From positions 768,569 to 832,568 of the forward strand of contig NW_019091473.1 of the NCBI RefSeq assembly GCF_001949145.1: a stretch of DNA of 64,000 nt, in the 5' to 3' direction. The position numbers and the translations under genes are program-made. Of the stretch, positions 13,701 to 26,032 are shown in pieces. The notes beneath the pieces were generated by a model. That model saw only the letters and a program-made list of their open reading frames with translations. It searched no databases and was not told the DNA's origin. Every line of letters begins with the position of its first letter. The stretch's first letter is position 1. The DNA is from Acanthaster planci (taxonomy: Eukaryota > Echinodermata > Asteroidea > Valvatida > Acanthasteridae).

Positions 13701-15919
13701 GGACACAATTTTCGACCGTCGTGATGAATATCAGGATATACGAGCCTTTTGCCGCGGGACGGAAACGCGTCACACACTCTTGCTTTACGCCTCGACTCCC
13801 TTCACCCTCCTAACAAGATTCTTTCCAAGCAACTAAGTAGTCTCTGACAATTTATAGACGGTTCCATCCATTACCGCAGATGTTATGAACGTAATCTAAT
13901 AAGATCATTAATATTTAATTGCAATCTTTTCAAGGTGATTAATATCTTGTGTGGACTGGGCATACCAGCCTATACTCACTTGAAAGACTTAGACGGTTGG
14001 GTCATTTATATGTGAACAAGTCATTGCCTCGAGTTCACCTCTTCTCTGCGGTAAGGTCACTAAATCCCTTTGAATGAAAACTCCAGCAGGCAAATCTACC
14101 CCACTTCGTATGAGGGTGAACTCAATTATTCGCGTAAGGTAGGTGCAGTGGCGCATCCAGGAGGGGGGGCGGAATAAAGCCAAAATAGCTGACTGCAGGT
14201 ATACCTAAAGTCTCAAAAATAGCTCATGGCGCTCAAGCCTTCCCGGGTTAGCTATAAGGGACAGGGATTGACGGCTATAACAGAGTTGGTGTAGTGTCAG
14301 ATGTAACTTGTGTATCTTTGTTTTCTAGAAACTAAAAAAGTACCAAAATATCGAAACCTTTAACCAGGGGTCTCAAGTCCTATCCCCCTTTAGATGCGCC
14401 ACTTGTTCAGTGCAATTTCCAGGGTGGCACCTTCGGATGCAAGCCCACTTATCAAGGGCCATGGAGAGCAAATAAACTGCAGCTTTTCAAAATTTTCAAA
14501 CGTGGGACCCTGGGCACTTCTATGCCCCAGTTACGTCACCCGAAAGAGGGCGCTACAATGGCTCCTTTGAAAATTCAGCGGAATGATATAATGATAATTA
14601 CATGGGTCACAATCAAGAATGGGACAAGCAAACATTGTTCTTGTGGTATTTATAACTTACCTGGTTTTTAAAGAGAACATTCTTGGCTCCATTTTGATTC
14701 TTGTGTTTATCAAGGTATATATCTGGATCGCCCAAACCGAATGACATAAAATAAAAAGCGCCGTCAATCCTAAAATGTCCTCTTTAAAAACAGTTACCGT
14801 TATAAATGCCTCCAGTTGATGTTTCGTGTAAAACAAAATATTGTATTTGCAGACGGGGATCTAAAGGGGGTCACACCCCCTCCTGTTCAGCCGCGGATGA
14901 AATGGAACTACCGGCGAAATGACGGCAAATGAGTAGGCTTACCAGAAGAAACGACTCCTGGACGAGGATTTCGCCGTCCATCTATCCATCTATGCTAAAA
15001 CAATTACATCGATTTCCGGTGGATCTCCTTAGCAGGACATCTCTTCAGTACGCCCATCGACCCCGCCCCCCGTTTCCTGAAAGCTAGATACGTCCCTGAT
15101 TTGCCAACACAACTGTATTTAGTAAGCTGACATCAAGAAATTATGTATTTTATCTCTTTCCTTTCATCCATCGCTTACGAAAAAAAACGACAGTTTTACC
15201 CATGCATATGTTTTACAACGCAAACATTCAAACCGTTGTCATTCGAAGACAAGATCACACATATGTCTGTCCTTTGCATTTCAGCTTAAACCACTTTAAA
15301 GACATGTGCATCAAGAACAAAAGGTCCGTTCCAATGGAAACTCAAATTTCGCAATAGATGGAGAATTGTCAGCAGCTCGGAAATGCCAATTAGGAGCCAG
15401 CTGAGACGAAACAAATTAGAGCAAAAGGTGTTGATTACTCCTTGACGGGAGCGTCATTATCCTGAAGACAGTACAAAGTAGTGAATAATGAGCAGGCATG
15501 AGAAAAATCCAAATTAATAACATTCTGGACCAAGCCGATTCTTGAACTTCTATTCCTCTCAGTCTGTTTTATGTTTGATTGCAAAAGACAAGTCATTTAG
15601 GTTGTGTATTTGGCTAATGGTACATGCAGTTCTGTTTTAAACCTTTGGACGAGATTGTTACGCTTGGAAACGACGCGCAATACGCTATCTTTTAATGAAA
15701 ACCGACCGGTGTCATTGGAAGATAGTTGTTTGATTGCTAGATGTGGTTACGATGGTTTATGGGCATGAATGAGATTATGCTCATATTGCTTATTACGCAT
15801 AGCATGCTAAAGCTGCGGGTCCAGAGCAGAACAGATTGGCAACGGCAGTCTACAGAATGTATAACCAATCCCGAGTTGTCGACATGTCAAGCTTCCGGAT
15901 TAACGGAACAATGTTGTCA
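7720..15919. other. Non-coding, nothing recognisable apart from one dispersed segment
   Basis: Read on both strands, this stretch shows only short overlapping open frames without protein-like features. The segment at 10622-10664 is a second copy of the repeat at 4003-4045. 12000-12250 is locally CpG-rich with open frames on both strands, but no recognisable product. Confidence 0.45.
10622..10664 (+). repeat. Dispersed segment, copy B
   Basis: This is the direct-orientation copy of the segment at 4003-4045, including TTTGTTCCCG and the TTTTTTGAAATAC stretch. Sequence further out does not match, so the shared core is probably a fragment of an interspersed repeat. Confidence 0.6.
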
Positions 15920-15968
15920 ATTTCCCGCGCCTGGTGCGGGGCTAATCTCGTCGCATCCCGCGGGAAAT
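15920..15968. repeat. GC-rich hairpin
   Basis: ATTTCCCGCG (15920-15929) and CGCGGGAAAT (15959-15968) are perfect 10-base inverted arms around a GC-rich loop of 29 bases, and short GTTG/CAAC sequences just outside extend the pairing. It lies inside a 190-codon open frame (15741-16313) that I do not regard as a gene. The role is unknown. Confidence 0.45.
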
Positions 15969-16313
15969 CAACCTGACATCAGACTCGGCATCGATTGTTG
16001 GCCGGGACAATGGACCAACGCGTCACAACCCGCGACGTGTGCGGGTCTCCCGGCAGAATCGAACGGCCTCGTGGCATCCTCTGTACGCCCCCACAAAAGC
16101 AGCAGGCTCCCTTGCAATTATACACACACACAACCAGCGACAAGAAGGGCGAGCCTTGCCCGCAATTTTCCTCGAAAAGGCCGTTCGATCAGCAAGCTTT
16201 ATAGCTGCACAGGGGCATGGTTGACTAGCACATCTGGGTTGCATTTAGAAAAAGGAAAAATTGCTTCCATGGCAACATCTCGGTGTACAGAATTTGACAG
16301 TGACACAAAATAG

Positions 16314-19300
16314 ATGTGCAGTCACCATAACGCATAATGCACTACTTGTTCCCCAAAACACTTTCAAATGTCCTGTTAATTATTATGTAAATTATTATGA
16401 TTATTATTTTTAAATAACACTACAGATAAATATCTTACTGCGCATTCCAGATCCCAAATTAAAGCAAGCAAATTTTCTTCGAAGTTTGACTGGTGCCCAG
16501 TCTAAAACATATTAGCAGGGAACAGCTTGTTTCAAATAACCAACATAAAATACATAAGGGCAATCACGTTATTCACGACTTGACGTAACATTACGCAGTA
16601 ACACCACAATCATTACAGTGACAATGCACTTCGGGCCAACAAGTCAATGCGTCTTGGGCTCTCGTTCTGAAATCCCGTTGTGGTGTCCAGCTACCAATGA
16701 CCTCGTGAATGCAAACAAAGGTCTTCACAGAACCAAGTTGGCTGAGTGTAATTTTACAGTATGACCCATTATTTAATTCTTTTGGGCTGCAGTCGACACA
16801 TCGCTCCCTGCCAGTACAAGCAAAAATGTGTGACCAACCGAGATGGGTAGGTGTATATGGGTCGAAGTCTGCAAAGTGTACCATTACAACAGGTCCACAC
16901 AATCATTTGTTTGGCGAGACGTTTATCTACATGTATCTTACGAGACGGGACGTGCGCGGGATACCAGCTAGCTCCCCAACATGAGCTTTGTTATTTGCCA
17001 CTCAGGCGTCGATCACTTGCAAGTGACGTTACCATCATTTAAACGCAATGGTTCAGCTTCGGTCGAATGCCATAGTTATTGAATACCATAGTTAACCCAT
17101 TGGGTGCAGTACTGGAACACTTTCACCTCTTGTAGCAGGTCGCGCATTGCAAACGCCAATAACGGAGCCGCGGATGAGGCCTCAAAGTGGAAAGGTTCCG
17201 ATGAAAACACAGAGCAAGCAACCGCTCCCAGACGAAGGATTGTATTAAAACTGACCTCAAACAGCCCGCTCTCAATGCAGACACGCGCCTATAGGACGTG
17301 AAACGCAACACCAGTATATCAACGAAAGCCGGCGCAAACTAATGTGTTTGCAGTTGGAAATCAATTTTGGGTGAAGACCGAGATCTCCTGGCCTGACGCA
17401 CACGTCGACCTTATCACTCGCTGAGACGATGTGTGCTCCACTTTGTGGCTGGTCCAGTTCTGGAGTCCTCTCCAGCGGACTGAATAGACCCAAGTCTAAC
17501 CTCCCGAGGACTTGCACAAATTAATAAACTCAAATACTGCACGCACTGATTTTGCGGTCAAATTAAAACTTAAAGGGAGACTTCAAGAGGGGGCATGAGA
17601 TTTCTGGAGGGCCACCAAAGGATGCGTAAAACACCTCTCACTGCCGTGAATTAGAAGTTAGTTGATCATAGGTATATAAACTGGCCTATGTAGCTCTAAA
17701 CAATGCCCAAGTCGGTTCATACTCTTAAGCCTGGCGCACATAAGAGCTACCAGTATATGCTTCGCTAAACTTCATTCGTCGACCGATAGCGCCGATGTGT
17801 AGCCAACTTTACCAAAGGTTTTGCCATCCGTGGCTCTGCAACAAAATATTTAACGTGTTTGATAATTAGGTTTTTGTCACTAGTCGAGAAATATTTTCTG
17901 TGTGCGCCGAACAAAAACTGTCTGCATTGGGCTAGCGCTTTGAGCGCTTGCTTGGTGGCTGGCACATGTATAAAAAGATGTAAACTATTTGGAGTTTAAA
18001 AAACTGAGTGAAACTCTGCTTGCATCGCCGAAAACTTGGGCAAATGTGTAAATATGATGTGATTTAAGACTTCAATCGGCAGTGCGCTGGTCATAAATGT
18101 CAGGAAGTTTATTACGGTTACAGCTTAAAGTAGATGTGGAAAATTTGTTCAAACTCAAAGTGCACATTTTACGATGAAGAGCTTGGTGTTGAAGCCTTGG
18201 AATTAAAAACAAAAGCCTGGTTTAGACTTAAGAAGGTTTCGAATTGCATACAGCCCAAGCGGTGTGTTGAGTGGCTTTAAATTGGCATTTGCAGTGTAAC
18301 TACTAAATCCCAGATAAAAAAAGTCAGGCCGAAAATAAACATGGATCATTCAGATACAGGTATTTTGTCCTTCTTTCTGTACAGGTATGATTATTATTGG
18401 TTGTCTACAAAGGCTGGGTAGAGATATAGTTCCAAAATGTGTAAAATCTAGCTGGTACTCAACAGGGCTGGAATTGGTAGAATACGCCTGGAAATTGTGA
18501 ACCCAATCAATCCTCCTCCATACTTCACTGTAAACAAAGCTTTGGCTGAATTTTTCATCACTTCATTTATTAGCTTTTTTTCTAAAAACACCAACAAAAG
18601 CTAACGCAAACTACCGTGGTAGCAAATTGTGCAAATTCCGGGTTAATGTACAATCTTTGTTTTGTCATTCGAGGACTCATCAGGGGTCTACCGTCGGGCA
18701 CCCACAACGTGTATCGTGGTATACGGCTGTCACTGTGGCCTACTTTGGAAGGATACATGCTTAGTTGAAAGTTTTGGTCACTGAATGGTATCAGTTGCTC
18801 CTTGTTGTTTAAATTTTAACTTACCAACCCTCACGTCAAATACCTCTGAAGAAGTAACGAACTAAAAAAAGTGGAATGATAAGTTAGGATCCGAATTCGG
18901 TGATTGCATACACTTGCAAAATTAAGTAGTGGTGTTTTTTCTCGATGGGCGAGGGGGCGGGGAGATTACACTGTAAAGTTACTGATTCAACAACGTTCGG
19001 TGCGCACTTCGACACATAGGCACAGGCTAATAAAACAACCAAATCTTTTAAATTATTCATTTAGTCAAGAAACACGTTATTCCACTTTATGTATCGCCAC
19101 ACTCAATACGAGTACCTTCTCAATCTATAGTGATTACACCTTTTGCAAAGCGCTCTACTCACCACTGAATAAGACATTTTAAGAAAAGAGACATTTTGTT
19201 TTGAAATCAGCCTAGCCCGGTTATCTGCGACTACCGAACTGCAGTCAGCATAGAGGATTGGACCGCAGTGGAGTAGTGTTCGAGCTTACAGCGTTCACAC

Positions 19301-22300
19301 AATATCTATATTCTCGTTTAGTTATTCCCCACAATCCGTAGAACGCATCGCCAAAATGTTCGAGCTTACTGCTGGCTATATCTTTACAAAACGATAAGTG
19401 ATATACATGTAAGTAATAACAAGGGAGCTAGGCTGAATTTTTATTTCATCTGTCTGAAACGTGTCCTTTCATATCTTCGCACCAAGGGGGGGGCATTATA
19501 GTTCACAAAGCACATTGCTTCTTCACCAAAAATGGATGAGAAAATCGAAAGGGGCATTTCTGCAAACTCACAACCCTACTCTCATCGCTCTACGCGCGTA
19601 ATCAGCTACGCACGATATAGGCCTAAAACGATGCCCACGACTGATGGATGGCCTTTCAATTGTCAGACTGTTTGTGAGGAGTCTGTTCTTCAGAGAATCC
19701 TCAGATTAGAACGTCGCGGGCTGCAATGCCGCAATACTGATAGGTGCGCTGCTCAACGATTTTGCTATATGCAACCTCACTAAATTGGTACATTTTTCAC
19801 GAGGTGTGCGTTTTGCCCTCGGAGCAAACATCTTGTATGCGTTTGGTAACCAATTTCAGAACCTTAACGAGGCACTTTGGGCTGTCTAGAAAGTGTCGGA
19901 CACCTTTTCAATTTGTAAGGAATCTTGTTCTGTGACGGTGTCATGGCGCATGGCCTGAAAACTGCACTAGAATTTCAGAAACGTAACAGTTGTATGCATC
20001 ACCGAGGATATATGCAAAATTATTATACTGTCAATTTTCTCTCTTTTGGCCACCAAACAAAAAGCTCCGTGTCAAAAGTAATGTCTGCACTGGTTTGGTG
20101 TTTCCAAGCTTTTCTCAGTATCCAACATGATTTGCTGTTAGTTGCTATCACAGTTATCTAAGCTTAGCATTGATCCACGGAAGCGTAAGCTACGTTGAAT
20201 GATTTTTTTGGCGTATTTCCATTTTTAAAAGCCCATTTCAATTGTTACCAGTGATTGTGCTTTATCGCCGGCTTCATTTTGTCGCTTAAAAAGTCAAGAG
20301 CACGCAAACATATTTTGTGATCAATTTCCATATCTGTGGCAACGTCCGAATGCAGCAACTTTTTCAGCGCTAGCAAAGGGCGATTCCTCCCTGAGTCTAA
20401 GCAAATCCGACGCAAATTTCCTCCGATCCGCTGACCCGAGCTGACACTCGCCGGGTCGTTTTGCCCGAGCGAGTTGGCCCAGCGTCATTACCGGCGCCTG
20501 GGTTGCGGGGGTAAATCAACACGCTGCACTACTGGGGCTTAATCGATCGATGGCGACCAAAAACAAAACGCCAGGTGTTTGGGGGCAACGCAGGGGCTAA
20601 TCTGCCGTGAAGAAAAGCCCAGGTCGGGCTGGAGCGAACGCGAGATTGTCCTTTAGAGGCGACGACGGAATCACAGGCATGATTGATAGCCATTAACCTT
20701 AGAAAGACGCGTAGGAGATACTGGAGGATGGACTGTGATTGTGTTGTCCCAGGGGAAGCTACTGATATTGAACACGATAACATCACACGTCCATACCACT
20801 GGTTGTCATTTTTTGACAGCACCTTAATTTGGGGCCAGGCCTAGTAGCCAGTAATGTTATGGTAAATAACTCCATTAAAAAATGAAATGCAACTTGTCCT
20901 GGTGGGATGATTTTGAAGGAATTCACAAATCACATTCATAGGCCATAACCCTTAAAGGGAGATTTCGACACGCTTTTAGCGGTAAACATATACCGGTCAC
21001 GCACAACCGATCCACTATTGCTTTTGTTAAGTTAGAGCTAATGAAAACATGCTCAATATGATAGTAACAGTGATGCACTGGTCACGTGGGATCGGTATAT
21101 TTGCCGCCACCAAGCGTCTCAGAAGTCCCCCCATTGTACGTTGGACTTCAGTCTCCAGCATGGAGAAAGTTTAAGCGACAACCATGTTATACTGGTAACT
21201 TGTGTACAAAATATACCCCGAGTCCCAGACAAAATCGACCAGTGTGTGAGAAATGGCTGTCACTCAGTTTCGCCCGAACGAACTAAAATTTTGGTGTGCG
21301 ATTTCCACCTCGAGGTGCTTTGCATGGAAGTTTCCCGAATGGATTCTTAAAGTATGGAAAACCAAGGTTATCTGACAATCTCTAAACGTCCGAGGACTTA
21401 TAAACTCCTCTGCCCCTCCTCTGTTAGACGAGGGTGTTGTTTTAATTAAGGTTGCTGACTCGTCCTCTCACCTTCAAAAGATTTTATGGAACACTATGTC
21501 TATCTTTATCTAAAAATCTCTGGGCTGGCCTCCTCATAGCAATTTTTACCAACCACGTGTAATATTCCCCCTCTGGGAAAATTCCTCTTCAGTTCTCAAG
21601 GTTTGCCGTCTCTCAGCACTTTATTGAAACTGGTAAGTAAAGCGATAGTATAAACACACTTAGAACGATTGGAAAGATCTGTCAAAATAGGACCCATGCA
21701 CAGTAAACAGTTCCTGACTATTTCTAATCAGCATAGGCCTACATGCAATATGCAGCAATTTCATGTGTGACGTACACACCCATCCTGACTCGTCACAAAA
21801 GATTGAAGTGGCCCTTGTTAAAACGTAACCCATTTACCTAGTTTGCACCATTTTGAATTTTTGTTTACTGTACCCCTTTAAAAAAAACCTGACACGGTGT
21901 TGATCGATCATATTTGTCAGAAGAAGTTGTAGTTCTCCGAGGGTACAGCAAACTGCAAGAGCATGCCGACCATTGCCGGCTGCGGTGTGGTGCTGTGTAA
22001 ACGCCTGTAGTGTTGGGAGAAGGTGAACTCCTTGAGGGCTACAAACACACCGGTCTCACCCCACTCCACCGTAAGACAACCGGGCTTTGCTTACTCTCGG
22101 ATATGAGATGTTCTCGCGTTGAATGGCCGCTGCCACGGGACAATTTAACGCCGGATTCAGTGTGAGCACAGCGCAGACCAGGCGTTCATAATGGAGAAGC
22201 TGCGAAACAGCTGCGCTGGAGTGCGGGCTTTGTCCTGCTTCTCGGTGGAATTGAGAGTTTCAAAAGAGCATCAGTGAGGACAAAAAGCAAGCAGATCGAG

Positions 22301-25300
22301 GATCACAGTCTTTTGGCTATGTTTTTCTATATGGAGATACCACTATAGGCCTACTACGGAAGAGGCTGTTACAGTGGCTACCAACCAAACTGTTACGGCT
22401 TTGGCTCCGGATTAAGTTAAATCTAAAGTTGCTCTTCCTAAGCAATTGCTCGTGGCTAAACCCATGCCTTCTTTGGTAGCCTCTACTGGTTATAGCACGG
22501 CTTACCTTGGCGATAGTTTTGAAGTCAACTGTCATCAGCGTTTCAGCACCTACATCTCTGTTAATTACTGGTATCATGTAGGCTACTTGTGTAGGCTACT
22601 TGTCAATACAAATCATTGTGGTTGTAAGTCTTTACTACGGACTTCACGAAATAGTATCACGTAAAGGGTTAGTGTGCCTTGAGGTGAAATGGAAGTATAC
22701 TCAGCGCTGTACACGCCCCTGAACGATGCGAGTACGTAGTGTGCTCATCACACTGGTTCTCGCAAAGTCACGACTTCCCATCATCCGTTCGCGCTCAAAG
22801 TCCATAGGGCCCTTGCGTAATTTATTCTACGCGTTAAGTTTTGCACTGTCTTGACAATATCGTGGTCACTATGTAAACTAGATTTGTTGGAGATACGACG
22901 TCGAAAAGGATCATTTTATCTGCACGTACTTGTTCGCAGGAACGTACGTTCTGCAAGCGTATTGCACATACGCAAATCAAGCTGTTAGAGTGTTTTTCTT
23001 CAGTAAACTGCTCCGAGGAAAATTGTCCCCCCTTTTCTGGTACATGTATAATGCAATTACAGCTGTTGAGACTCCTTCATATCGCCCCCATGGCAACAAG
23101 AGTAGTCTCGTGTCACCTTGAAGTCAACAGTGTAGAAGCTTCCTTGATTATCTTTTAACACCAATGGGCTTTCTACATTCGAAAGAGGGTGTGTAACTTT
23201 GACACAATTCAAGGGAACGCGAGATGGCGTGATATTCTTTCACACTAATAAGATCTTGCAGAAGAATTTCTTTCTTCGTCCTAACAAACATTTCTTGAAA
23301 GAGTAAGGTCAACCATTACACTTAGCGGAAACCCAACCTTTGAAACATTCAGCCAACCTTTACGAAAAATGTCACAAATAAGTACACGCAAAAAGGTGAC
23401 TTCATCTCACTTTTTGCGCTTTAGTTGATCGATCTGTCCATATGTGAGCATTTGCTATATATTTACTATATATGCTTTATGCTATGACTATCTGTTAATG
23501 TTGTATTCTTACGTATTAGGAATTACTGTTCATGTAACCTTTTATCCCCAATGCACTGCTCGATATGATTTAAGGGAATCATATACATGTCATGCTTCTT
23601 TCATCAGTTGTAGCCAAAGCAGGTTTATGGACATGTATATGCGCGAAGTCTGCCTTCGCACTAGGTGCATACAATCTAATACGGAAACGACGCCCTCTGA
23701 ATCACTTCAAACCACTCACCAAATATCCTCATGGACTGCTTAGTATTAATAACTTTGCAATCACATTCACATGTTCGTCCTTTCACATGGCACGCACATA
23801 CATGTACAACCATCCATTTCAGTGACTTCAATACATAATAGCCACAGTTTACCGTAGTTGCAGCTCCAATGGGTCGGTTGGTATTGCGTGTCGTCGCATT
23901 TCCTGACCGCGGCTATTCTGCTGCCGCTCTTAATTAGCCACAAGGGGAGAGAAAAGAGTCAAACTGTTGCACAGAGAAAAGTAATTATGTTTCTCCATCT
24001 ACGTACACGCACAAAACGTACGCACTCTTCAAATGTGCTTTTCGCGTTAGTGTAACGATAACACTCTTGTTCTCACATCTGTGTGGAACTAATTATAGCG
24101 ATTCACACCTTATTTAATTTTTTCATCAAATCAATTTAATTCTTTTACATTTTCATAGACAATTTACCCGTCGTTACCATGCTATACAGGCTTAAATTCA
24201 AATTCACTTTAGAAGAACTAACGGAGGCACCTGCAGTTCAGAATTCTGACACAAATTTAGGATGTACTCTCTGTTTGAGTGAAAATTCACGCCCTCTGGC
24301 TGAAATGATAGGGACGACGAATCCGATTGAAATTGATTGAGTCGAGTATGTAAAGATTTCACTCAAGTTTTACTGGAAGGATTAGATAGTTTATTTCCAA
24401 AAATGAGATGAGCGCCATTTTGGCCCTTCTCTGAATTTTGCCTTCTCGTGGTTGCATCGAGCCAGATTCTTACCGGTATGTTTTTTTAATGGGTCAAAAC
24501 AATGAAAATAACATTTGGAGAGACCCAGTATCCTATTTTGTTTTTAAATATTCTATAAAACAATTTGGAAACATTGTACTTTTAATGTACAATGTTTTTA
24601 CTTTTAAAATGGCGTATATCTTATGTTGGAATGAAACCCTTCGATTCTTTTAAAAACCGTTACAATGGTAATTGTCTCCAGTCTCACCTTGTTTAAATTA
24701 CTTAGAAGTCATTTTGAGCTTAAGTACGAAAACGTGCCGATCAATATATATAAAAGGTGGAAATGTACACAAAAAGAAAGCTCACACATCACAAACAAAC
24801 AAAACTTTCACTTTTACACTAAGCCACACAAATATAATGTCAGGTAGTGGTAAGCTCATACAATGTGTCTTCACTTACCTCACTCAGTCTGACACAGAGC
24901 AGGGGATGCTTGTGAGTTTAACACGTCCCCAATTGGCCCTGAATCACATTATGGAGAATAATTAACAAACCTTGGGATCTAAATCCCCCTTTAAGCCCAA
25001 ATCCTGCTTTCTCTTTTTTCTCGCTTGGTTAAAATTGTTACCATTTTTATTGCATTCGTTCACACACCGTGACCCAATTAATTTTGAATTGAAAAAGGCA
25101 TGTAAACAACCCTGATCTCTATCTCTGGAAAGTGGACGGCCAGGAATGTTTATGATTGGTCCACCTTACGCTTCCGGGTGCAGTATTGTTTAAAATCGAA
25201 CGGGGCCGTATTCGCCTCCCCCGTTGCTTTTACCGTCTGCGTGACTAGTTTTGCGAGGGCTGTTTTGTCAGGGGGAAGTGCTTATTATCTGGCAGCATTG

Positions 25301-25799
25301 TTGCGCACGTGTTTTGTAACCGTTTCCAAAATACTGGGATGTTCTGTTGTCAAATGGCCCGAAAAAGAATAGGGGGCCTACATAATGTAAAAATGAGTGG
25401 AAACCCAGAAATTACGTTGAAGTATAAATATTCCAACTGTAAAGTTGATCAACTACATTGAAAATTACACGTTTTGTTATTAAAGAGTTTGCCATGAACT
25501 GCAAAGGAGCGATGCCCCTTTATTACAATGACTTAAAACAACAATTAGCAGAAATCTAACATCTGTCACAGTCAGAGGAATGAAGACATTTTGTCATCGG
25601 TCTGTTGTAAGGAACAACCGAGCGAGGCACGTTTCGCAATTGACCTTTTCACTAATAAATTCACAATTATGCACGCATGCGCACAAATGGCATTAGCGGC
25701 AAGAAGTGTGAGTGGGCCACTGAAAACGTTCAGGGGTGAGATTTGAGCATTTTCTCTCAGGTTTTCTGTACCCAAAATCGGGTGGGGGCTTGACAAATT
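16314..25799. other. Non-coding, nothing recognisable
   Basis: No convincing coding sequence, RNA gene or terminal inverted repeat was seen. 20340-20660 and 22080-22280 are richer in CpG than their surroundings and could be regulatory, but I see no recognisable motif arrangement. Confidence 0.4.
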
Positions 25800-26032
25800 C
25801 ACTGAAAATTGCCTGGGTTAAATTTTAACCCCAGGAAGGGAATTTTGGGATGATAATTACTTTCTGTTTCATTTTCACCCACAAAATGAGTGGATATTAA
25901 CTATTCTTTGGTTAAACAAACCACAAATTAATTCAATCAACAAAAATAGGTTGAAACAACCTAAACTATAATTGTGTAGTTGCAGTTTTCACCCTCCCTT
26001 GAGTTAAAATGTAACCCAGGCAATTTTCAGTG
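25800..26032. mobile_element. 233-base MITE with CACTG termini
   Basis: The left end (25800-25820) and right end (26012-26032) are perfect 21-base terminal inverted repeats starting CACTGAAAATTGCC and ending in its complement, GGCAATTTTCAGTG. The match continues about ten more bases inward with one mismatch. The element has no coding capacity. It is flanked by TT on both sides, a possible 2-base target duplication. CACTR termini with a short duplication are known for the CACTA/Mirage/Chapaev (CMC) transposons, so it is plausibly a non-autonomous CMC derivative. That assignment is an inference; the inverted-repeat structure is seen directly. Confidence 0.85.

Noticed and set aside
15741-16313. 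190-codon plus-strand open frame with ATG
   Set aside because: Composition is not protein-like, several overlapping frames are open in the same GC-rich stretch, and no domain or splice context was found.
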